From Candidatus Kouleothrix ribensis (GTDB lineage Bacteria; Chloroflexota; Chloroflexia; Chloroflexales; Roseiflexaceae), in assembly GCA_016722075.1 (NCBI GenBank), contig JADKGW010000002.1:1240001-1304000 (forward strand): DNA of 64,000 bases, read 5' to 3'. Position 1 is the stretch's first letter. Each line of letters begins with the position of its first letter. The notes under the pieces are model-generated. The model did not search any database. It was not told the origin of the DNA and worked only from the letters and a program-made list of their open reading frames with translations. The translations under genes and the position numbers were made by a program. Shown here piece by piece: positions 24,560 through 34,743 of the stretch.

Positions 24560-27500
24560 CTATGGGATGGTCACCAGCACCACGTGCTCGGCGCCGTCGT
24601 CGCACAGGGCGATCTGGCCATCCGCCACCGCCTCGCCATCCACAACCAGGCTGGCGGCCGCGCCAGGCTGCGCCCGCGCCACCTGGATGTGATAGCGCGC
24701 CTGCCCGTAGCGGTACCACACCTGGTAGCCCGGCCAGTCGGGCGGAATGCACGGCGCGATTGTCAGGATGCTGCCGCCGCGCCGCAGGCCCAGGATCATC
24801 TCGATGCCCAGGCGGTAGAGCCAGCCAGCCGAGCCGGTGTACCATGTCCAGCCGCCGCGCCCGGCGTGCGGCGGCATGGCGTACACGTCGGCGGCGATGG
24901 CGTATGGCTCAGTCTTGTAGATCTCGGGGGCGTTACGCGCGTGCCAGATCGGGTTGATCATGTCGAGCAGCGCGCCGGCTCGCGCGCCATCGCCAAGCAT
25001 GGCGTAGGCCCAGATCACCCAGATCGCCGCGTGGGTGTACTGCCCGCCGTTCTCACGCACGCCCGGCAGGTAGCCTTTGATGTAGCCGGGATCGTGGGCG
25101 GTGTGGTCGAACGGCGGCGCAAACAGCTTGATCAGGCCGGCCGCACGGTCGACCAGGTGCTGCTCGACTGCGGCCATGGCATGCTGCGCCCGCGCGGGGT
25201 CGCCGGCACCGGCGATCACCGCCCACGACTGCGTGAGCGAGTCGATCCGGCACTCGTCGCTTGCGGCCGCACCGAGCGGCGTGCCGTCGTCGTAGAATGC
25301 GCGCAGGTACCAGGCCCCATCCCAGGCGTGCTGCTCCAGGGCATCGCGCAGCCGCTCTGCCTCGCTGCGGTAGCGCGCGGCGCGCGCACCCTCGCCGCGC
25401 GCCGCCGCCAGCTCGGCCATGCGCGTCAGGTTGATCTGCAAGAACCAGCCGACCCACACGCTCTCGCCGCGCCCGGCCTGGCCGACCAAATTCATGCCGT
25501 CGTTCCAGTCGCCCGCGCCAATCAGCGGCAGGCCGTGCGGCCCCATGCGGCCCAGCGCCCGCTCGATCGCGCGGGTGCAGTGCTCGTAGAGCGAGCCGCG
25601 CTCGGGCGAGATCGTGGGCAGATCGTAGTACTCGGCTTCGTCGAGCGCGAGCGGCCGGCCTTCCAGATAGCCGGTGCGCTCGTCCAGGATGGCGCAATCG
25701 CCGGTGGTGGCGATATAGTGGCCGACCACAAACGGCAGCCACAGGTAGTCGTCGGCGAATTTCGTGCGGATGCCGCGGCCGGCCGGCGGGTGCCACCAGT
25801 GCTGCACATCGCCCGCGACAAACTGGCGCGCGGCGGCACGCAGGATCTGCTCGCGCACGATCGCGGGCTGGGCATGCACCAGCGCCAGCGCGTCTTGCAG
25901 CTGATCGCGGAAGCCATAGGCGCCGCCAGACTGGTAGAAGGCTGAGCGCGCCCAGATCCGGCAGGCCAGCGTCTGGTAGAGCAGCCAGCCATTCAGCAGC
26001 AGATCCAGCTCGGGCTGCGGCGTCGCAACCTGCACCTGGCCGAGCAGCTCGTGCCAGCGCTCGAGCGCCTGCCGCTCGGCCGCAGCAGCGGCGGCCGGGT
26101 CGCGGTAGCGCGTAACCAGCGCGCGCGCCTCGGCCAAATCGGCGCCCTGCCCAAGCAGAAACACTAGCTCGTGCTGCTGGCCAGGCGCCAGCTCGACCAC
26201 GCAGCCCAGCGCGCCGCAAGGGTCGAGGCCGGCGCCGACGCGGCCGCTCAGGCCAGCGACCTGGAGCGCCGCCGGCCGGCTCAGATCGCCGTTGCGGCCG
26301 ATGAACTCGACCCGATCGCCGCAGACCGTCACCGCGCGCGCGCTGGCGGCGACAAACGCGACGCGCGCGCCAAACTCGGGGTTGTAGGCATTACGCGCCA
26401 GCAGCGCGCCGGTCAGATCATCGAACGAGGTGACCACGTAGGGCGCCATGCCCTCGCGAAATACACCCAGCACCCACTCGACATACAGGGTCAGGCCGAG
26501 CCGGCGCGCCGCGCTGCCGTGATTGACCAGCCGCAGCCGAAAGAGCTTGACCGAGTCGTCGGGCGCAACCGACAGGCGCAGCTCGCTGGTGATGCCGTGG
26601 CGCTGCTGCGTAAACGCGCTATAGCCGAAGCCGTGCTGCACGCGCATATGCCCACCGCCGGCCGGCTGCGGTGCCGCCGACCACACCCTGCCGTCGGCCT
26701 CGTCGCGCAGGTACAGCACCTCGCCGGGCGGATCGCCGACCGGGTCGTTCGACCAGGGCGTGAGCCGGTTTTCGCGGCTATTCTCCGACCAGGTGTAGCC
26801 GCCGCCGCTCTCGGTGACGATGAACCCGAAGCGCTGGTTAGCGACGACATTGCTCCAGGGTGCTGGCGTGGCCTGGCCGGGTGCCAGGTCGATCACGAAC
26901 TCGCCGCCGGCATCGAAGCCGCCATACGGTGTGGCCAGGTGCAGCGCGGCCGGCGGCAGCGCGAGGCTACCGGCGCCATCGGCGCGGCCTGGCGCCGGCA
27001 GCTGCACCAGCGTGTCGGGGGTGCGCCGGCGCAAATGCTGGCCCAGGCCGCCGCGGCGGGTCGAGAGCAGCGCCCGCGCGACAGTCTCGATCAGCACGCG
27101 ATCTTCCTCGGGCAGCATGTCGGCGCGCAGCATGAAAATGCCGCCGCGCTGATTGAGCCAGGCGCTCGCACCGCTGCTGCGCACCAGGCCGAGGATCTGG
27201 TCTTGCACGCCCTGGAGGTAGCCGCCGGCGTGCTCGTTCACAATCACCAGATCGACGCTCAGGCGCTTGAGCCGCCAGTACTGATGGGCCTGGAGCAGCT
27301 CTTGCACCAGCGACAGATCATCGCCGGAGTCGACCTGCACCACAATGATCGGGAGATCGCCCGAGATGCCATAGGCCCACAGGCCCGGCTGGCCCTTGAG
27401 GTTGCGCTCGAGCACCTCGGGCCTGGCGCGCTTCAGGCCATCCATATACAGCGTGGCGGCCGCCAGGCGCTGGAAGCGCTGCGCAGCGTCGGCGCTGATA

Positions 27501-30500
27501 TTGAGGTGGCGCAGCTCAGCCTGGCACTGGGTCCAGGCCATGGCAAATGCACGCGCCGCCGCGTCGGGGTCGCGGTATTTGCCCGCCAGCTGGATGGCCT
27601 GGTCGCGGCTGGCGGCCACGCCGGTGGTGAAGATGATCAGCGCCGTGCCGCCCGGCACGATCCGCACGCAGCGGCGCAGGCAGAAGATCGGATCGAGCAC
27701 CGCGCCGGAATGCTGTGCCAGCGGCCCATGCAGCGCCAGCGGGTCGGCGGTTGTGCGGCCGCGCCCAACAAACGCCGCGCGGTCGGTCTCGTACTCGGTG
27801 GCGCTGGTGGTGTGCCCGCGCACGGCGATGGCGTGCAGCGCCCATAGCCGCGCATCGGCGGCCGCGCGCGGGCGGCGCGTGGCCAGCAGCGCGTCGTGCT
27901 CGGGCACGAACTCGGTCTCGACGAACAGCTTGCTGAAGGCCGGGTGCGCGGCATCGGCCGCAGCCGGCGCCAGCACAAGCTCGGCGTAGCTGGTCAGCTC
28001 GATCTCGCGCGGCGCGGCAGTCAGGTTGGTGATCGTAAGCCGGCGCACCTCAACGTTGTCTTCGGGCGAGATCGAGATCTCCATGCGCGTGGCGATCCCG
28101 GCCACCTGCTGGCGAAACTCGACTTTCTCCAGCCCGAAGATCACGCGATAATCCTGCGGCTCGTGGCGCGTCGGCTGGTAGGCTGCCGACCAGACCAGAT
28201 CGCTGCGGGCATCGCGGATGTAGCAGAAGCTGCCCCAGCAGTCGCGCGCGGCATCGGCGTGCCAGCGGGTGACGGCCAGCTCGCCGCTGGTGCTGTAGCC
28301 GCCGCCGGCATTGGTCAGCATCACCGAGTAGGCGCCATTCGAGAGCAGGTGCGTGTAGGGGATGGCAGTCGTGGGCGTGGTCACCTGGCGAATTGAGGGC
28401 GCGGCAGCAGCTGTGACCATACGCGCGGCGGCAGGCTCGTCGGGCCGGTAGAGCGCCACGCCGTGGGCCAGCTGCTCCTGCAGCAGCATTTCGGTGGCCT
28501 GCACCTGCGGCTCGGCATGAAAGCGCTGCTGCATACGATTGCCGTGCAACACATTCGCAAAGGCCAGCAGGCTCATGCCCTGGTGGTGAACCATAAACGA
28601 GCGCACGATCGCGTGATTCGCGCCGGGCGGCAGCCGGTCGGCGGTATAGTCGATCGCCTCATACAGGCCGTAGCGGCCGTGCATGCCTATAGCGATCAGC
28701 GCCTTCAGGTTGGCCAGCGCGGCGGCGGGCTGCACCAGCAGCGCCAGCACGCTGGCGTACGGCGCGATCACCAGGTCGCCGCCTAGCCCGCGCTTGAGGC
28801 CCAGGCCCGGCACGCCAAACGCGCGGTACTGGTAGTTCATGGCCGGGTCGCGCACGTTATAGGCCGACTCAGAGATGCCCCAGGGCACCTGCTGCTGGCG
28901 GCCATAGATGATCTGGCGCTCGACCGCCACCTGGTAGGTCGCGTCGAGCAGCGTGCCGGGGTAGCTGCGCATCACCAGCAGCGGCATCAGGTACTCGAAC
29001 ATGGTGCCGCTCCACGACGCCAGCAGCGTGCCGGCGCCCGAATCGAGCAGCGTGCGGCCGATATGGAACCAGTGCTCTTGCGGCACGTCGCCTTTGGCGA
29101 TTGCCAGGAAACTGGCCAGGCGTGCCTCGGAGGCCAGCAGGTCGTAGAACGAGTTGTCGAGCCGCGCTTCGGCCACGCTATAGCCGATCGAGAAGATGCG
29201 CCGCCGATCATCGTAGAGAAAGGTGAAGTCATGCGCCTCGGCCCATGCCAGCGCGGTCGCGGCGATCGTGTCGTGGCGCGCCAGCAGGCTGCAGCTTGCC
29301 GGCTGATGCGCATCCAGGCCGCGCGCCAGCTGGTGGAGCGTTGGCGGCGGCAGGGTGTCGTCGGTCTGTGCGCCATCGGCGAGCAGTGCCAGGTCGGCCA
29401 GCAGGCTGGCGGCCTGAGCCGCCAGCCGCGCCAGCCAGCGCGCCGCCTCGCCGCCGGCCGTGGCGGCGCCGGCATGCTGCTGCACGCCGGCCAGCAGGCG
29501 CCGGTAGTCGCCAATGCTCACCGGCGTAGCCGCCAGCAGGCCGGCCAGCGCCGCCAGCTGCGGCCGGGCTGCGGCCGCGTCGGCCGGAGCGGCCTGCTGC
29601 GCCAGCGCCAGCGTGTCGTGCAGGCCGGCCAGCGCCGCCACCCCGATGATCGGCCGGTCGCGTAGGGCCAGGTAGCCCTGGCGCAAGGTCAGCAGGTAGC
29701 CGGCCAGGTTGCCGCTATCGACGGTCGAGACATACGCCGGCGGCAGCGGCGCGAGCGTGGTGGTGTCGTACCAGTTCAGCAGGTGCCCGCGGTAGCGCTC
29801 GAGCCGCGCGATCGTCGCGAAGGCCCGCTCGGTGCGCTCAGTCAGCTCGAGCAGGCCGATATAGCCGAAATCGCAGGCGGCCAGGTCGGCCAGCAGCTGC
29901 AGGCCGATATTGGTTGGCGAGGTGCGATCGGCCACCACTAGGCTCGGGCTCTCTTGAACATTGTCGGGCGCGAGGTAGTTGGCCTCTGGCGTGACGAACT
30001 GCTCGAAGTAGGCCCAGGTGGTGCGCGCGAGCCGGCGCAGCAACAGCTGGTCGGCCGGGTCGAGCGGGCGCGCCGGCCTGAGCAGCGGGCGGTCGAGCCA
30101 GGCCGCCACCAGCGGCGCGGCCAGCCAGTCGGCCACCAGCGGCGCAGCGGCCGGCCACGACGCGGCCAGCCGGCCGGCGCCGCGCACAGCGGCGAGCGTG
30201 CCGAGCGCGGCGCCCGGCAGCATGCGGCGCAGCAGCCCGCCCGACGAGCGTGTCAGCCGGCTGTGTGCCTCGGCGGCGGTCTCCCATTCCAGCAAATCGC
30301 GCCGCGTGATCAGCAGCCGCGCCAGCGTGCGCACGATCGCATCAAGGTTCGAGGCGGCCTGGTCGGGCAGGAATGTCATATTCAAGGCGCAGCGCAGGGC
30401 GCTGAGCTGCAGCTGCCTGGCCTGCGCCACGAGGGTACTGCGGCGGGCCGGGCCGCGCAGCACCGCGCGCACCGCGCCGAGCAGATCGAACAGCAGCGGC

Positions 30501-33136
30501 AGCGCCAGCGGCAGCAGGGCGTAGCCAGTCGTCGCGATGGCGCGGCGCCGGCCACGCCCGCTCAGCCAGCCGGCGGCCAGTAGCGCGACGGTAGCCGGCG
30601 GCACCAGGCTGCGGCGCAGGTTGTCGAAGAGCTTGAAGCGCGCGATCGGCGGCAGCACATTCGGCACCAGGCCGTGCGCGCTAGGCACCCTGGGCAGCAG
30701 CCAGGCCGCGATCTGCCAATCGCCGCGCACCCAGCGGTGCTGGCGTGCCGCGAACGAGGCATACGCGGCCGGGTAGCTATCGAGCAGCTCGACATCGGAG
30801 AGCAGCCCGGCGCGCGCGTAGCAGCCTTCGATCAGGTCGTGGCTCAGCAGCGCATTCTCGGGGAAGCGATCGGCCAGGGTCGCGCGCAGCACAGCCGGGT
30901 CGTAGATGCCCTTGCCGGCGTAAATACCCTCGCCGAACTGATCCATATACACATCCGAGACGGCAGTCGTGTAGGGGTCGATGCCGACATTGCCGGAAAA
31001 GATGCGCGCGAAGCGGCTGCGCATGGCGCTTGGCAGGTCGATACCGACGCGCGGCTGGAGGATGCCATAGCCCGCAGTCACCCGGCGCGCCAGCGGATCG
31101 ATCACGGCATGGTTGAGCGGGTGGGCCAATGTGCCGATCAGCGCCCGGCCGGCATCGCGCGGCAGCTGCGTATCGGCGTCGAGCGTGATCACATAGCGGA
31201 TCTGCGGCAGAATCGCCAGCTCGCCCACGCAGGTCGCAAATGTGGTTGTGCTGGAACCGGCCAGCAGCTGATTGAACTCTTCCAGCTTGCCGCGCTTGCG
31301 CTCCCAGCCCATAAAGCAGCCCTGCCGATCATTCCAGACGCGGCGGCGATGCAGCAGGAAGAAGCGGCCGGTGCCGGCCTCGGCGTTGAGCCGCTCGATG
31401 CCTGCGCGGGCAAGCGCCAGCAGCGCGGCGTCGTCGGGCATGGCCGCGGCGGGCGCATCGGCGAAATCGCTGAGCAGCGCAAAGTGCAGCTGCGGGTCGT
31501 CGTTGGCCAGCGCCAGCACCTCGATCGCCGCGATCTGGCCGCGCACGCTATCGGGCGTCAGCAGCAGAGTTGGGATGACCACAATCGTGCGCAGCTCGGG
31601 CGGAATGCCGTCGCGCAGGTCGAGCCGCGGCAGCGTGCGGGGCGGCAGCAGCCGGGCCACGCTGCGGTCGACCAATTCTTTCGCCAGCGCGCTGGCCGGC
31701 AGCAGCAGCAGCAGCGTGGCAGCAACGCTCGAGCTACTTGTACCACCAAAACGCCAGGGCATAACGCCTGGGGAATCCTGGTGTCCTGGTGTCTTGGTGG
31801 TTATCCTACGCCCGGCCAGCACAGCACCCGCCGTCGCCACCGCCAGCGCCCCCAGGTAGAACGTGGTCGGGTGGTTCACGATCACACGCTGGAGCGCCTG
31901 TGCGGGCGTGGGGTGGTAGCCCAGCTCGGCCTCAAGCGACGCGCGGCCGGCGTCGGCCAGGTAGTAGCCGACATGGGCATAGCGCGCGCTGCCGGGCGCT
32001 GCCGAGCGCGCCAGCTCGAGCACGCGCCGGGCAACCTCCAGCTCGCCGGCCCGGCTGCGGCGCGCCAGCTGCTCGACCGCGTGGCGGTAGTGATCGCGCG
32101 TGGCAAACGTGCTGCGGCCATAGGCGCCGGCCGGGTCTTCGCGCAGCACCTGCTCGACCAGGCTCACGCGCTCGAACCAGTCGGCCCAATCGATCGTGCT
32201 GAGCAGGCGCATGCTGGTGATCGTATTGCCGATCGCCACCTGGCTGCTGGCCTGGCGCTGGTTCTCGGCGTGGATGAGCGCCTCGACATTAGTGTAGGGC
32301 ACGACCGGCTGCTGCTCGAGCCAGGTGACGATCGGCCCGATATCGCGCTCGCCGTCGTAGGCGCGCAGGCGGTAGAGCAGGCGCACTGCGAAGGCCGACG
32401 AAAGCTGCGGATGCTGCTGCGCCAGCGCGGCCAGGGCCGGGCTATGGACCATATCGGCGCCGGCATCCTCGGCCAGCAAGCGATCGGCCCAGCTGTCGGC
32501 CTGCTCGCGGGCCGTGCTTGCCGCCAGGATCAGCCCGACCAGCCGCGCAAGGTTAGCCACCAGCCCAAACCGCAGCATAATCGCCACGGCCCACAGCTCG
32601 CCCATCGTCAGCGGCGCAACCGACTGGTAGGCCATAACGAAGCGCAGCAGCAGCGCCAGATCGATCCGGCCATCGGTGTGCTCGATCAGCTCCAGCGCGA
32701 CGGCGTAGACGCGCGGCTGCCCGGCCAGCGGCCCGGCCTGCAGCTTGGGCAGCTCGCTATAGTAGCCGCGCGGCAGATCCTGGCGGATCTCGCGGATCTG
32801 ATCGACCACGACGTGAATATTGTCGAGCAGCCACTCGGCCGCCGGAGTGATCTCGCGGCGGCGCTGGGTGGTGTCGCGCAAAAACTGGTGGCCGGCGCTG
32901 ATCTGCTGCTCGTGCAGATCGAGCATAGCCTGAAGCTGGCGCATGCTACCGGCGCGCAGCACGGTGCTATGGATCGCGGCCAGATCGCGCGCGTGGTGCT
33001 CGAGCTGATCGGCGTTGAGCAGCTCGCCGCGCAGCTGGGCCGGCGGCAGATCGGCGCCTGCCGCGCCGGGCCGGCGGGTGGCCAGCTGCAGGCCGCGCGC
33101 CAGCAGCTGCCGCGCCGTGAACAGGAAATCTGGCAC
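24560..33136 (-). CDS. ndvB: Cyclic beta-1,2-glucan synthase (NdvB/ChvB-like)
   Basis: A giant 2858-residue membrane enzyme of normal family length. Order: an N-terminal region, hydrophobic helices at ~420-490 and ~860-900, a GT84 glycosyltransferase domain (ITLDADTQLPRDAG near 660; HDLIEGCYARAG; QHRWVRGDWQIAAW), a glucoamylase-like region (~1330-1560), then carbohydrate-binding and GH94 phosphorylase-like domains with catalytic GAGDWNDGMN near 2545. The family makes cyclic beta-1,2-glucan from UDP-glucose at the inner membrane, the GH94 part trimming chain length. Start is GTG one base after the stop of the zinc-ribbon gene. A 60-bp palindromic repeat is inserted in frame between two hydrophobic segments (residues ~446-465). 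Confidence 0.93.
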   Translation of the reverse strand: MPDFLFTARQLLARGLQLATRRPGAAGADLPPAQLRGELLNADQLEHHARDLAAIHSTVLRAGSMRQLQAMLDLHEQQISAGHQFLRDTTQRRREITPAAEWLLDNIHVVVDQIREIRQDLPRGYYSELPKLQAGPLAGQPRVYAVALELIEHTDGRIDLALLLRFVMAYQSVAPLTMGELWAVAIMLRFGLVANLARLVGLILAASTAREQADSWADRLLAEDAGADMVHSPALAALAQQHPQLSSAFAVRLLYRLRAYDGERDIGPIVTWLEQQPVVPYTNVEALIHAENQRQASSQVAIGNTITSMRLLSTIDWADWFERVSLVEQVLREDPAGAYGRSTFATRDHYRHAVEQLARRSRAGELEVARRVLELARSAAPGSARYAHVGYYLADAGRASLEAELGYHPTPAQALQRVIVNHPTTFYLGALAVATAGAVLAGRRITTKTPGHQDSPGVMPWRFGGTSSSSVAATLLLLLPASALAKELVDRSVARLLPPRTLPRLDLRDGIPPELRTIVVIPTLLLTPDSVRGQIAAIEVLALANDDPQLHFALLSDFADAPAAAMPDDAALLALARAGIERLNAEAGTGRFFLLHRRRVWNDRQGCFMGWERKRGKLEEFNQLLAGSSTTTFATCVGELAILPQIRYVITLDADTQLPRDAGRALIGTLAHPLNHAVIDPLARRVTAGYGILQPRVGIDLPSAMRSRFARIFSGNVGIDPYTTAVSDVYMDQFGEGIYAGKGIYDPAVLRATLADRFPENALLSHDLIEGCYARAGLLSDVELLDSYPAAYASFAARQHRWVRGDWQIAAWLLPRVPSAHGLVPNVLPPIARFKLFDNLRRSLVPPATVALLAAGWLSGRGRRRAIATTGYALLPLALPLLFDLLGAVRAVLRGPARRSTLVAQARQLQLSALRCALNMTFLPDQAASNLDAIVRTLARLLITRRDLLEWETAAEAHSRLTRSSGGLLRRMLPGAALGTLAAVRGAGRLAASWPAAAPLVADWLAAPLVAAWLDRPLLRPARPLDPADQLLLRRLARTTWAYFEQFVTPEANYLAPDNVQESPSLVVADRTSPTNIGLQLLADLAACDFGYIGLLELTERTERAFATIARLERYRGHLLNWYDTTTLAPLPPAYVSTVDSGNLAGYLLTLRQGYLALRDRPIIGVAALAGLHDTLALAQQAAPADAAAARPQLAALAGLLAATPVSIGDYRRLLAGVQQHAGAATAGGEAARWLARLAAQAASLLADLALLADGAQTDDTLPPPTLHQLARGLDAHQPASCSLLARHDTIAATALAWAEAHDFTFLYDDRRRIFSIGYSVAEARLDNSFYDLLASEARLASFLAIAKGDVPQEHWFHIGRTLLDSGAGTLLASWSGTMFEYLMPLLVMRSYPGTLLDATYQVAVERQIIYGRQQQVPWGISESAYNVRDPAMNYQYRAFGVPGLGLKRGLGGDLVIAPYASVLALLVQPAAALANLKALIAIGMHGRYGLYEAIDYTADRLPPGANHAIVRSFMVHHQGMSLLAFANVLHGNRMQQRFHAEPQVQATEMLLQEQLAHGVALYRPDEPAAARMVTAAAAPSIRQVTTPTTAIPYTHLLSNGAYSVMLTNAGGGYSTSGELAVTRWHADAARDCWGSFCYIRDARSDLVWSAAYQPTRHEPQDYRVIFGLEKVEFRQQVAGIATRMEISISPEDNVEVRRLTITNLTAAPREIELTSYAELVLAPAAADAAHPAFSKLFVETEFVPEHDALLATRRPRAAADARLWALHAIAVRGHTTSATEYETDRAAFVGRGRTTADPLALHGPLAQHSGAVLDPIFCLRRCVRIVPGGTALIIFTTGVAASRDQAIQLAGKYRDPDAAARAFAMAWTQCQAELRHLNISADAAQRFQRLAAATLYMDGLKRARPEVLERNLKGQPGLWAYGISGDLPIIVVQVDSGDDLSLVQELLQAHQYWRLKRLSVDLVIVNEHAGGYLQGVQDQILGLVRSSGASAWLNQRGGIFMLRADMLPEEDRVLIETVARALLSTRRGGLGQHLRRRTPDTLVQLPAPGRADGAGSLALPPAALHLATPYGGFDAGGEFVIDLAPGQATPAPWSNVVANQRFGFIVTESGGGYTWSENSRENRLTPWSNDPVGDPPGEVLYLRDEADGRVWSAAPQPAGGGHMRVQHGFGYSAFTQQRHGITSELRLSVAPDDSVKLFRLRLVNHGSAARRLGLTLYVEWVLGVFREGMAPYVVTSFDDLTGALLARNAYNPEFGARVAFVAASARAVTVCGDRVEFIGRNGDLSRPAALQVAGLSGRVGAGLDPCGALGCVVELAPGQQHELVFLLGQGADLAEARALVTRYRDPAAAAAAERQALERWHELLGQVQVATPQPELDLLLNGWLLYQTLACRIWARSAFYQSGGAYGFRDQLQDALALVHAQPAIVREQILRAAARQFVAGDVQHWWHPPAGRGIRTKFADDYLWLPFVVGHYIATTGDCAILDERTGYLEGRPLALDEAEYYDLPTISPERGSLYEHCTRAIERALGRMGPHGLPLIGAGDWNDGMNLVGQAGRGESVWVGWFLQINLTRMAELAAARGEGARAARYRSEAERLRDALEQHAWDGAWYLRAFYDDGTPLGAAASDECRIDSLTQSWAVIAGAGDPARAQHAMAAVEQHLVDRAAGLIKLFAPPFDHTAHDPGYIKGYLPGVRENGGQYTHAAIWVIWAYAMLGDGARAGALLDMINPIWHARNAPEIYKTEPYAIAADVYAMPPHAGRGGWTWYTGSAGWLYRLGIEMILGLRRGGSILTIAPCIPPDWPGYQVWYRYGQARYHIQVARAQPGAAASLVVDGEAVADGQIALCDDGAEHVVLVTIP
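31742..31801. repeat. Palindromic repeat inserted in frame in the glucan synthase gene
   Basis: The element begins ACCACCAA and ends TTGGTGGT, with inner complementary parts (CCAGG...CCTGG). It is exactly 60 bp (20 codons), so the frame is kept and adds a hydrophilic stretch read as TKTPGHQDSPGVMPWRFGG. An element with the same ends and the same following TATC lies in the intergenic region at 40526-40596. Confidence 0.75.
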
Positions 33137-33535
33137 TTAGTTGGTGCTACGCGTCTGCAGCATGGCCCGCCGATCGCGCACCGGCCGCTGCAGGATATCG
33201 CCCTCTTTGGGGCCAAGATCGATCAGCTGCACGCAGAAATGGCGGCCGGCCTGGCCCATCTCGGCGGCGAACTCAAGCTCATCGCGCAAGATCTGCACAA
33301 TCACCGCCGAGTCGAGATTGCTGGCGCGCGCGCTGGTGATCAGCGCGCCGATCTGGGCCGCCAGATCGCCGGCGGTCATGGGGCGCTTCAGCGTCACGTC
33401 GCCTGCGGGCATGGCCATGCGGCACACCGGGCACACGGCGGCTGCGGGCGAGCTACCGGCCGCGCCGAGCGCGCGCTCGGCCGGAGTCCACTTCGTTCCA
33501 CAATTCGTGCAGCGTACGGCTCGTGGCTGAGGCAT
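33137..33535 (-). CDS. Zinc-ribbon protein upstream of glucan synthase
   Basis: A 132-residue protein with an N-terminal four-cysteine zinc ribbon (CTNCGTKWTP ... CPVCRMAMP, residues ~9-45) and a C-terminal alpha/beta part (LAAQIGALITSARASNLDSAVIVQILRDELEFAAEMG). Function is not recognised; it may be regulatory. ATG at 33535 is chosen because AAGGAA lies just upstream and the zinc ribbon starts there; the frame is open ~80 codons further without coding character. The stop is directly before the GTG start of the glucan synthase, so the two are cotranscribed. Confidence 0.75.
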   Translation of the reverse strand: MPQPRAVRCTNCGTKWTPAERALGAAGSSPAAAVCPVCRMAMPAGDVTLKRPMTAGDLAAQIGALITSARASNLDSAVIVQILRDELEFAAEMGQAGRHFCVQLIDLGPKEGDILQRPVRDRRAMLQTRSTN

Positions 33536-33929
33536 GGGGTGTTCCTTTCTGTAACAGGGCCTATCGCAGTGGGCAGTCGGCACCGGCCGTTTGTGCATCA
33601 GCACATGCAAGACGCATGCCAGGCTGGCTCGATCTGCGCTTCGCGATAGTCGGCCGGCACAGGCGGCGGGTGCGCGGGCAGGTATACCGCCCGCTGCGCA
33701 AGCCCCTGTGTAGCGCCGCCAGGCATCGAATACGGTGCATGCCGAAGCAAGCGCGCTCCGAAGCCTGTGGCGCATGGGTTATGGGTGAGTAGCTGGGCTG
33801 GGTTGATCGGGGCGGGGGATGCCGGGTGAGTGGCCCGCGTTCGCCTGTATGGGCAGGAACGCGGGGCGACATCCCGCCGCGTAGGTGTTCAGTTGAACCG
33901 CGGCGACATTGCGCGGTGGTTTGGGGGGC
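33536..33929. other. Gene-free stretch
   Basis: Nothing convincing is coded here. It separates two minus-strand zinc-ribbon genes and should hold the promoter of the glucan synthase operon; I see no strong consensus promoter or terminator hairpin. Confidence 0.4.
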
Positions 33930-34283
33930 TTAGTAGCGGCTGGTCGATTTGCGCTGCTGCTGGAAGCAATCCGAGCAATACACCGGCTTGTCGCCGCGTG
34001 GCACGAAAGGCACCTGGGCCTCTTTGCCGCACGACGCACACACGGTAGTATGCATCTCGCGCGGGCGGCTGCTATAGCCATCGTCGCGGCCGCCGTAGCT
34101 GTCGCGATCACTGTAGCCGCCCCGCCCGCCGCCGCCGCCCGATTTACGCGTCTGCCGGCACGATTGGCAGCGCGTCGGCTCGTTGGTGAAGCCCTTTTGC
34201 GCGTAGAATTCCTGCTCGCCGGCTGTAAACACGAACTCAGTACCGCAATCGCGGCACGCCAGCGTCCTGTCTGCGTAGCTCAT
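33930..34283 (-). CDS. Double zinc-ribbon protein with Gly-rich linker
   Basis: A 117-residue protein with two CxxC pairs at each end. The N-terminal zinc ribbon is LACRDCGTEFVFTAGEQEFYAQKGF...RCQSCR and the C-terminal one is TTVCASCGKEAQVPFVPRGDKPVYCSDCF. They are joined by a flexible Gly/Arg/Ser/Tyr-rich linker (GGGGGRGGYSDRDSYGGRDD) resembling RNA-binding RGG segments. The C-terminal ribbon is of the common CxxC-x17-CxxC type in Chloroflexota and other bacteria. A nucleic-acid-related role is likely but unproven. Confidence 0.82.
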   Translation of the reverse strand: MSYADRTLACRDCGTEFVFTAGEQEFYAQKGFTNEPTRCQSCRQTRKSGGGGGRGGYSDRDSYGGRDDGYSSRPREMHTTVCASCGKEAQVPFVPRGDKPVYCSDCFQQQRKSTSRY

Positions 34284-34464
34284 CGCTCGCCTCCTCGTAA
34301 TGGGTTACAAAGCATTGTGCCCAGTAGAATGGGGACCAATGAGCGGAGGAGAGCATCCTGAGGAGCAGGAGGATCTGAAGCGACTCAGGCAACCCACATC
34401 AGTTGAACATAATGCAGAGCATACCACGGATCGGGCAGATGTGCAAGCGCGCATGTCGCATCTG

Positions 34465-34570
34465 TGATACAATAGATGCTACTGATCCGCACCCCCGAGC
34501 ATTCGCTCAATCACATCGCCCAGCGCCTGATCGTCACCAAGCGGTTTGCGATCACCAGGTTTGCCCGGTT
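34465..34570 (+). promoter_or_regulatory. Extended -10 promoter and conserved leader element, copy 2
   Basis: TG-A-TACAAT (34465-34473) is followed by a block similar to 14026-14100: hairpin GAGC-attc-GCTC, then ATCGCCCAGCGCCTGATCGT...GCGAT and GCCCGG. It sits ~200 bases upstream of the first small KOW/SH3-like gene. Conservation of the hairpin with changed sequence, and the same placement after an extended -10, suggest a shared regulatory leader. Confidence 0.45.
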
Positions 34571-34743
34571 GTGATCGGGTACCTGGCCCTGCCGTGCGCC
34601 GTTACCTGCGCAGCGGCACGCCCAATCGTGCGGCGCAGCCTGTATGAGCCGGCACCATATGCGAGATAGCTCTGGGTCTCGTGCAAAATCGGCTCAATCG
34701 TGCGGCACGCCGCCGTATGCGTGCGATAAGGAGGAATGAGAGT

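Noticed and set aside
22363..33649. Many long plus-strand frames opposite the LRV and glucan synthase genes
   Set aside because: They are high-GC antisense shadows without motifs; the minus-strand genes have clear domains.
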